NCBI GenBank assembly: GCA_947034885.2
Contig: OX344754.2
Coordinates: 7,881,001-7,945,000 of the forward strand
Direction: 5' to 3'
DNA length: 64,000 nucleotides
DNA from: Thuidium tamariscinum
Lineage: Eukaryota > Streptophyta > Bryopsida > Hypnales > Thuidiaceae
The position numbers and the translations under genes are program-made. This document shows, in pieces, positions 57,200 to 64,000 of this stretch; within the stretch, counting starts at the first letter, position 1; each line of letters opens with the position of its first letter. The notes under the pieces are model-generated. The model worked only from the letters and a program-made list of their open reading frames with translations. It made no database searches and was not told the origin of the DNA.

Positions 57200-59920
57200 T
57201 TTGGCTATTACAATCATCCTCTACATACCATATGAACATAGTTACTACCATCTTCACCTATCAAGGTTGACATTCATGCTAAATTAGTTTAATTAAACCC
57301 TTAATCCCTAAGCGTCTAGACTCACCTCCAGAATTGAAGATTTGAGACAGATTATTTAAAAGTACTATTTGGAAGAATGTTTTGGAATGAAGATGCAAAT
57401 AAGTGTTGTAGAGTTGGAGTTGTAGATTCTATCTATATGGTTAGATTCACCAATACTATCACCAATATTTTTCAATAAATTTTGTTCGAAAGGATTTCAA
57501 ATAAGGTTATCTTGATATGGCAATTTTTGGAATTTTTGTGTTCTTTGATTCTATGATCTCTTTTTTGCAATTCCAAGTTTGAATGAGAGTCAACCGAAGT
57601 CAACCACTTGACATACTTCTACATTTGTCATTTTAAAAACACACATGTTCTAATAACACCAAATTCAACCCTTGGATACGACCACAACATCACAAAGTAT
57701 CTCTAAAAATTAGGATGACTTTCATCAAAACTGTTATGAGAAAGAAATCTGCTTTTCAATTTGTATATCGTTGAATGGATGTGAGAGCACTCCAAGGTTA
57801 AACAATGAAGGAAGTTAGAATTGGCCTATATGCTTTAGAATACAAAATTGTACATATATATAGCATGTCAGGGCATTAAAGACTATTACAAATGATTTTT
57901 ATTTGTTGAATTCAATGATTGATTGGAATGGTAATGGCAGGGGCTAGCTCAAATTCATCTTGAGGTGGAGCAATTTGCATGCCCAAGGCCTTTTTTTTTA
58001 GCTTGTACAAATTTTTTCTCAATAGAACAAAAAATCAACATTTTGATGAGCTTTATCAAAAAAAATTGAAATGTAACCATACAAATTCAAACTAGACATG
58101 TTAGAGAATACGCACAAAAAAGGAAACACAACAATGTCACTTTTGAATTGAAAGATTATAATGTTTGATCATCAAGGTGTTAAAACTACAAAAGTGAGTT
58201 GACATCTTTTGATCCCCTTTTGACAAGTCAAGTCTAAAAAGTTGGTCACCATAAAAATATGAGGTTAAAGAGCCTGCCAATCTGCCATGCATAACCCCAA
58301 TCAATTTATGGCTTCTCAAAATTTGCTCTACAATTTCCTTAAATGAATTTCTCACTATTGAAAGTCAAGATTGCAATGGACATCCTTGCACAAATTCTTG
58401 AATAGAAAATTTATAATCAATCATTCTGAAGATCGGATTTTTGATACTAAAGTAAGACTTCAAAAAAGAAGTTTTTGAAAAAGAAAGAAAGAAAGAATTA
58501 AGGTAAAAATTCTTAGGTAGCAACTTGGTGAGGCTTTATTTTACTGCAAAGTTTTGCAAACACCAAATTTTGGTGCCTCAAGCATTCTCGAGTTATTTGA
58601 TCCTTAACCACAAAAGGCTCCCTGCATTGTAGTTGCTACCAATCTTTAATGAAGAGTCCTTGCAAAGCCTTATAGCATTGAAGTTAACCTTTAATCCTCT
58701 AATACCCCATTAACACCCAAGCATTGAAAGAAAGAATTTTTATGTAATGACAAACAAAACTAGGTATAGATTCAAAACTTTTTAAATATATTCTACTATA
58801 CCATATGTAAGTATCAATGGGCAAAGTTCAAAATTCAATATACAAAAGTTCTAATATGCAACATACAACACATTCCTATGGCAATTTGAAGAAAAAATTA
58901 GTTGTGATTTGGAAAAAAATAGTTCTATAGATAGTCATGTTTAAATTGAGTATTTTGTGTGATAAATTGGAATCACTTTTAAGTTTTTAAATTTTTTTTA
59001 GAATTAAAAAAATTGTATCTTGACATGTTGATATGCATCATTTCAAATTGTTGTGCACAAAAATTGATGGAAAAATCACAAATTTCAATATTTTATAACA
59101 ACATGAGATTTTGGCCTACAATTATGATTTCATTCATATCTAATTGCAAAATAATACCAAGTTTAGTGATGGATGAGGAGCCTTGAAATTAGTGGGTACA
59201 GATCCATTCTTTAGGGGTTAATTTGGAAATTTATTTGGAAAATTAGATTTATTATGAAGTCTTGAAGAAAAAATGATGGAAATTCATATAAAATATAAAA
59301 TATACTAAAAAAATCATAGATTATCACCATAGATTTATATCAACACTTAGTAAGCTTCATTTCAATAATTGGCGTCAAATTCAAAAAAATGTCATTTTCA
59401 TGGCTAAATTTACATTGAGAATAAATAGCAAGAAATGCTGAAATATACACTTTAACAATCATCTTTGAATTAAGAATCTTCTTTGTTTGAAAAAATTCAA
59501 TGAAAGCATAATGAGGGAATTTACAATAAATAATATTGATTGAAAACATACTCAAATAACTTCCAAAATTGATATTAGATTAAAAAACAATTTTTTTCAT
59601 TTTACAATTTCTAGTGAAGTCATCCATCAAACAACATCCTTCTAGGTTTAATTCCTGAGAAGAGAGCCATAGGTTTTTTAATATTTGGTGGTCTTGACAA
59701 AATTTGGAAGAGATAGGTTTGCTTAATAACTAACCTCAATTTTAACATTCTTAGCTCCTATCTACACTAAATAGGAGTTTTAAGGGGACCCAGACTAATT
59801 AACTAACATTTGACACTATATAAATATCTACCCCAATTGTATATCAATAGTTCTTAAAAATTTGGGGGTTGTACATCATGTTTCAAACATCTACAAGTTC
59901 CATAATCGGTCCCTTTAAAT
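57200..59920. other. Intergenic DNA of unit 2, no gene
   Basis: It aligns with about 45538-48870 of unit 1 minus the unit-specific elements. A degraded TTAA-type element lies at about 57976-58592. Frames open here are not conserved with unit 1. Confidence 0.5.
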
Positions 59921-59944
59921 CCCCCCGCCCCCCCCCCCCCCCCC
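59921..59944 (+). repeat. Poly-C tract
   Basis: Six C, one G and then seventeen C in a row. Unit 1 has only GTCCCCCTCAATTT at the matching place. The minus strand could form a G-quadruplex. The exact length is likely unreliable in any assembly. Confidence 0.8.
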
Positions 59945-61580
59945 TCAATTTAAAATATAATCAAAGCACCAAAATTGTTGAACAGTCTACCTCTAATCAA
60001 CAATCAGCATCAATACAAGCAATCAGTGATCTCAAAAGAGGTTCAGAGTTTTTAGCCAAATGTTCATTTTTGGAAGATTTTTTTTTGAAATCACACCGAG
60101 GACATGAAGAAATTATGTAGCAATTGACCGAAATTTAACCAGTTTTGGGATCACTGTAGGCAATCGTAATCATCATAAGTGCCAGCTTAGCTTTCAAGGC
60201 AAATTTGTCACCATTTCATAGAATAGTCAAAAATGTATTATAACTTATAATGTAGTTTGTCTTTCTAAACCCTTAGATTTGTAAAAAGTACAAATATAGA
60301 CATATATAATGAACTATTAGATTTGGCATTAAGGTAGCAACTCTCATAACTACCAATTTAAGCAATTTCACCTAGAGTTGGAGGCACCTTTTCCTAAAAA
60401 GAATATTTTTGTAGTATTAGGAATTGAAAATCATGAATTTTCAACAAAAAAAGTAGAGTATTTGAATAAGGCATCTAATTTTTAAGAATTTTCAAAGTAG
60501 TACTCCCTAGGGCACCAAAATTTGTACCCTACTATAATTTGTTTAGATTTTCACACCAAAATCTATAAAAGTCAAAGCCCACCAACCACAATTAAGCATG
60601 GGGATGATTTCAAAATATTTTAGAGGATACTTTAAGGGAATTCTAGTGTCAAACAATGGGTGCATTAATTTAAATGGACACTCCTACCATATGTCCTATA
60701 ATGCTCTCAAGCCTCTTGTCTATCAAGCATTATCTAAAATAAACTTGCCTATGACAAGCAAAATGAGTGATTTGTCATGTTCCCATTAGCAAAAATATTC
60801 AAATTTTTTTAATACAAAGACAAATGTGTGAAAAGAAGGAAGGAATTGAAATTTTATTTTTTAGACAAAAAAAAGAAAAAAATTTGAATTTTTGAATTGT
60901 GATGTCCAACTGGCCCTGAAGAGTCTCGAAAAGTCTTAAAACTACTCCAAATCAATGAAAATTGTTTCTATAATGGTCATCTCACCACCTAATGCAAGCA
61001 CAACATTTCCTAAATATGAGGTGATGATATGAAAGAATACAAAAATAACTTTTTATGACAAGCTTACAGTAAAAAGGGGTAAGATAGAACCACCTGTAAC
61101 CAATCATTTAAGGTATTCGAGACATGATTTAGTGTAGTGCAAGGCAAAACAAATATTTTTAAAGGTGCAAAGATAAAAATGATGGGGACTACAAAAACTT
61201 TGGTAATTTTATCACATGAATTGAATTACTATGAATTTTAGAAGGCAAAAAGTGTACTAGACCCAATACCAATCTGTGGAGTCTTCTAATTTTGATCACA
61301 CAAAAAACTACTTTTTTACTCATTCCTTCCTACTTTCTTGCACACTACTTTGGAACATGTGCCATGGATTTTTAGTCCCAACTTTAAAAACAAGGAAAAA
61401 GCACATTCTAGCCTTGATTGGAAACACGTCCATCAAGAGGTTGGCTATAGGAGGCCAATTGGTTGTAGGTGTTTCTACCTTAAGTGTCCTATAGCAATTA
61501 CTAATAACTCCATGACCATCTTCTAAGGCGTTGATTATAGTTACAAATCAACTTGATAAAGTCCTAATCCCATTTATTAA

Positions 61581-62076
61581 CCTTGGAGCATGCAAACATC
61601 CAATTTCTAAACAATGAACAAATTCAAAATTACTTTTTTGTCTTGCAATTGCTTGGATGGAAGTCATCCTAATTTTGAGAAATTCTTCATAAAGTTTTTG
61701 TTCTATCCAAGGGTTGGATTTGGTATTTCTAGAGTACATAATTTTTTTAAATCATAAATGTGGAAGCATCTCAAGTGGTTGACTTGCTTTGACTATAGTT
61801 CAAAACCAAATTTGCAAAAATGAGGTCTTAGAATTACAGAACAAAAAAATTACAAAAAATCACCTTGTGAAGGAACCTCATTTCAAACCCACTCCAACAA
61901 GTTTTACTTGAAAAATGCCAGTATTCTGCTTGTGATTGAATTTTGAAGGAATTTTAAAATTTTCCTTTTAGAATTTATAGAAAAATATTGGAGAAAGCAT
62001 TGAGGAATCTAACCGTACGGATGGAATATAAAACTCAAAATTATCAATTCTGGACATGATTCAAGATGCTTTAGGC
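61581..62076. mobile_element. TTAA-flanked element, unit 2 only, short
   Basis: This 496-bp element lies between TTAA at 61577-61580 and 62077-62080, with tips CCTTGGAGCATGC and the inverse of GCCTAAAGCATC. Unit 1 reads CCCATTAACTAAAA at the matching point (TTAA at 52100-52103), beside its CACTA insertion. It is non-coding. Confidence 0.82.
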
Positions 62077-62080
62077 TTAA

Positions 62081-63335
62081 AGAAAACTATCATGACTTGA
62101 TATAAGCCTCTCATGGGTAGTTCTCTAAAAGCCTATCAAGGAAAATTAGTCTATCATAAGTTGTTTACCTTAGATTGTAGCGCTCAACTCTCCATCTTCT
62201 TTATTCACATAAACAAGAAACTCATACATAGAGTTGTCCTCATTAGAAACAGAAGAAGTCTGAATACTTGTAACTTAATCTCATTATGAATAATTATCAT
62301 CCATTGAGTGAAACCTTAAACCCAAAACACTTCTCCAGCCAAAGACAATGCAGTTTCAAAACACTCTCACAAATGGAAATGAAAATCAAAAGGAGCTACA
62401 AATCATATCGTCATCAAGACTCCCATCACCCCAAATGGTCAGAAGTAGAAACGGAACAAACAGTCCATCCATGGTAAAAACTTCGACTTCATTAAAATGG
62501 CAATATTCCACAAACTGTGATATATATCTTTCCGTAGGTCTAATTTCACTCTACAAACTAGGATAGGAAAAGTATAGATTTTGGATTTAGGACGTGCAGC
62601 TTGAACTAAACCACAGTAATGAAATATTGCCGCTCAATGAAATTGAACTGCTACATGATCATTCTATCATACAGCAAATGCTTGTTGATGAAATTTTGAC
62701 TCCAGATTGACTTTCTAACTCCGCATCACCTGGTTTTCAAACGTTGCATTGCAAGATAAATGGCTTTCTCTTCAAATCAAGATGCATCTGTAAAACAACA
62801 CGGAACAGGCAAATGATTGAAGGTGAGTAGGAAGTACTCCGTGATCAACTTCGTTCAAATCCTGCAAGAGATCATTTATAAGTGAAGATCACAAATGCAG
62901 AAGGCTTTCAATTGCAACATGGGATAGAATGAGAACAGGGAATTCTATTCAACTTTGATTGATTCACGAGGAAGTTAAGATGATGAAAACCAAAGGAGCT
63001 GGGATCCCAGAATGCCAACTAGAAATGAAACGATGAAATCATTTTGTACTAAAACAAGACACGCAAAGTCATGAATCAGCTTCAATCGAGCAAGCTCAAA
63101 GATGGTGAAGATGTAAATGCACTTACTGAGCATGGTCTCTTCAAACAAGAGAAACCCAAGAACTTTTTTGTACTGGGGATTTCTGCTGTGCAAGACCTGT
63201 TACCAAGGCATGGAACTCCAACTCCAGGAATGCCTATCGAAATCAGTCTTGGAGAACCCAAGGACAAGTAGTGGCCATTGTTTGTGGCATACTAGATTAG
63301 GGTGAAAATGCACTAAAAGACACCAACATAGCCTC
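62081..63335. other. 3' flank of the second membrane-protein gene
   Basis: It aligns with 52105-53379. A frame at 62286-62477 is also open in unit 1 (52319-52510), but the two peptides differ at about one residue in eight, with nearly every base change altering the protein. It therefore looks unconstrained. A degraded TTAAAATGGC-type repeat lies at 62478-62650. Confidence 0.5.
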
Positions 63336-64000
63336 TTAATATATAAAATGTAAAGCTGGAGAATGAAGTTTAAGCATGACAAGTGGAAGTCCAGTATTGA
63401 AATGTTTGACTGCTTCTAAAATACTCAACGCTTCAAAGCGACCACTCACGAGAGTACAAATCAACTCTGAACAATTTGTTTCAATAACTCGATCGAAATA
63501 ACTGATGAGCCTCCCCAAATTGTCGTCTTCCATTTTAATTGTACAACGATTCCATCCCCAAGGAGCTTCTACATAGAGATCTCTAATTGTGCTGCTACCG
63601 GAAATATTGTCTAGGGTTTCTATTTTTATTCTACAATTACCCACAATTTTGTCAAAGCTTTTGCTAAAGATCAAATGCTCTGAAACTGGGAAATCAAAAA
63701 CCTCAATGCTACTTTTAGAAAGAATTTCTAAACCAATCGGAAAATAAACCACTTGAGATGTAGTGAAACACCGATTGAACGGGTTGCTAAAGTGTACAGC
63801 AGTGAACTTCCTGAGGAAGACAGTGCTTGTCCCACACGAGATCCAAGATAAAACACGAAGATAACGGTGTCGTGCACTGGAGTTGTATTTCAAAGACTGA
63901 AGGAGACTTGTGGATGATACCACCGTTAGGTAAATGAAAAATGCGATCGGTGGCACTTGATAAAACGTCAGAAATGTGGACGTAAGAGCAAACGCAACTC
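63336..64000 (-). CDS. Unrecognised two-helix membrane protein, second copy, cut by window edge
   Basis: The frame is open from the window edge (within codon 74 relative to the complete copy) to the TAA at 63336, about 221 codons. The start lies outside the window; the GTG near 63956 is not a start but an internal valine. Relative to 53380-54264, residues 92-116 differ at eight positions in the second hydrophobic stretch. The following ~178 residues differ at only two (N to D, and the last residue C to Y). No frameshift or stop is seen. Function unknown. Confidence 0.7.
   Translation of the reverse strand, partial: VAFALTSTFLTFYQVPPIAFFIYLTVVSSTSLLQSLKYNSSARHRYLRVLSWISCGTSTVFLRKFTAVHFSNPFNRCFTTSQVVYFPIGLEILSKSSIEVFDFPVSEHLIFSKSFDKIVGNCRIKIETLDNISGSSTIRDLYVEAPWGWNRCTIKMEDDNLGRLISYFDRVIETNCSELICTLVSGRFEALSILEAVKHFNTGLPLVMLKLHSPALHFIY

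Larger units (their letters stand above)
55580..64000 (+). repeat. Tandem direct duplication, unit 2 (runs off the window)
   Basis: This unit is collinear with 44026-54044. Unit-specific insertions are the TA element at 55664, the TTAA elements at 56087 and 61581, and an extra segment of about 390 bp near 61090-61480. It lacks the unit 1 insertions at 44796, 46077, 49195 and 50788. Confidence 0.8.

Overview
The window looks like nuclear DNA of a land plant. The genes have short exons with GT/AG introns, TATA-driven promoters and a papain-type cysteine protease. A short run of TTTAGGG (plant telomere) repeats is present, and the AT-rich spacers are full of small DNA transposons, including a CACTA-type element. 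The lineage cannot be fixed by eye. A pogo-type transposon in such an AT-rich genome would suit a non-seed plant, but that is a guess.

Region 1 (1-23.4 kb) is a large inverted duplication. Arms at 633-7540 and 17155-23345 each carry one complete four-exon cysteine protease gene (373 aa, all catalytic residues present). The genes face each other tail to tail across a 9.6 kb spacer of transposons, fold-back elements and a decayed ~146-bp tandem array. The arms differ mainly by one 730-bp element in the left arm, whose empty site survives in the right arm.

Region 2 (23.4-31.8 kb) has no gene I can support. It holds repeats, a 670-bp fold-back and several miniature transposons.

Region 3 (31.8-39.4 kb) holds a third protease copy on the minus strand, apparently a pseudogene with one in-frame TAG in exon 2. 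A 4.87 kb pogo/Tigger-like transposon sits in its 3' flank between TA target duplications. The transposase is one 908-codon frame broken only by two TAG codons, and its second catalytic aspartate reads asparagine. Its ends match many 300-400 bp TA-flanked miniature elements elsewhere in the window.

Region 4 (44.0-64.0 kb) is a tandem direct duplication with units starting near 44026 and 55580; the second runs off the window. Each unit ends in a minus-strand gene for an unrecognised two-helix membrane protein, complete at 53380-54264 and cut by the window edge at 63336-64000. Comparing the units gives filled and empty sites for TTAA-flanked elements, TA-flanked elements and a CACTA element.

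In short, the window shows repeated gene duplication (three proteases, two membrane proteins) in a landscape shaped by at least five families of small DNA transposons. The duplications act as internal controls that date individual insertions.
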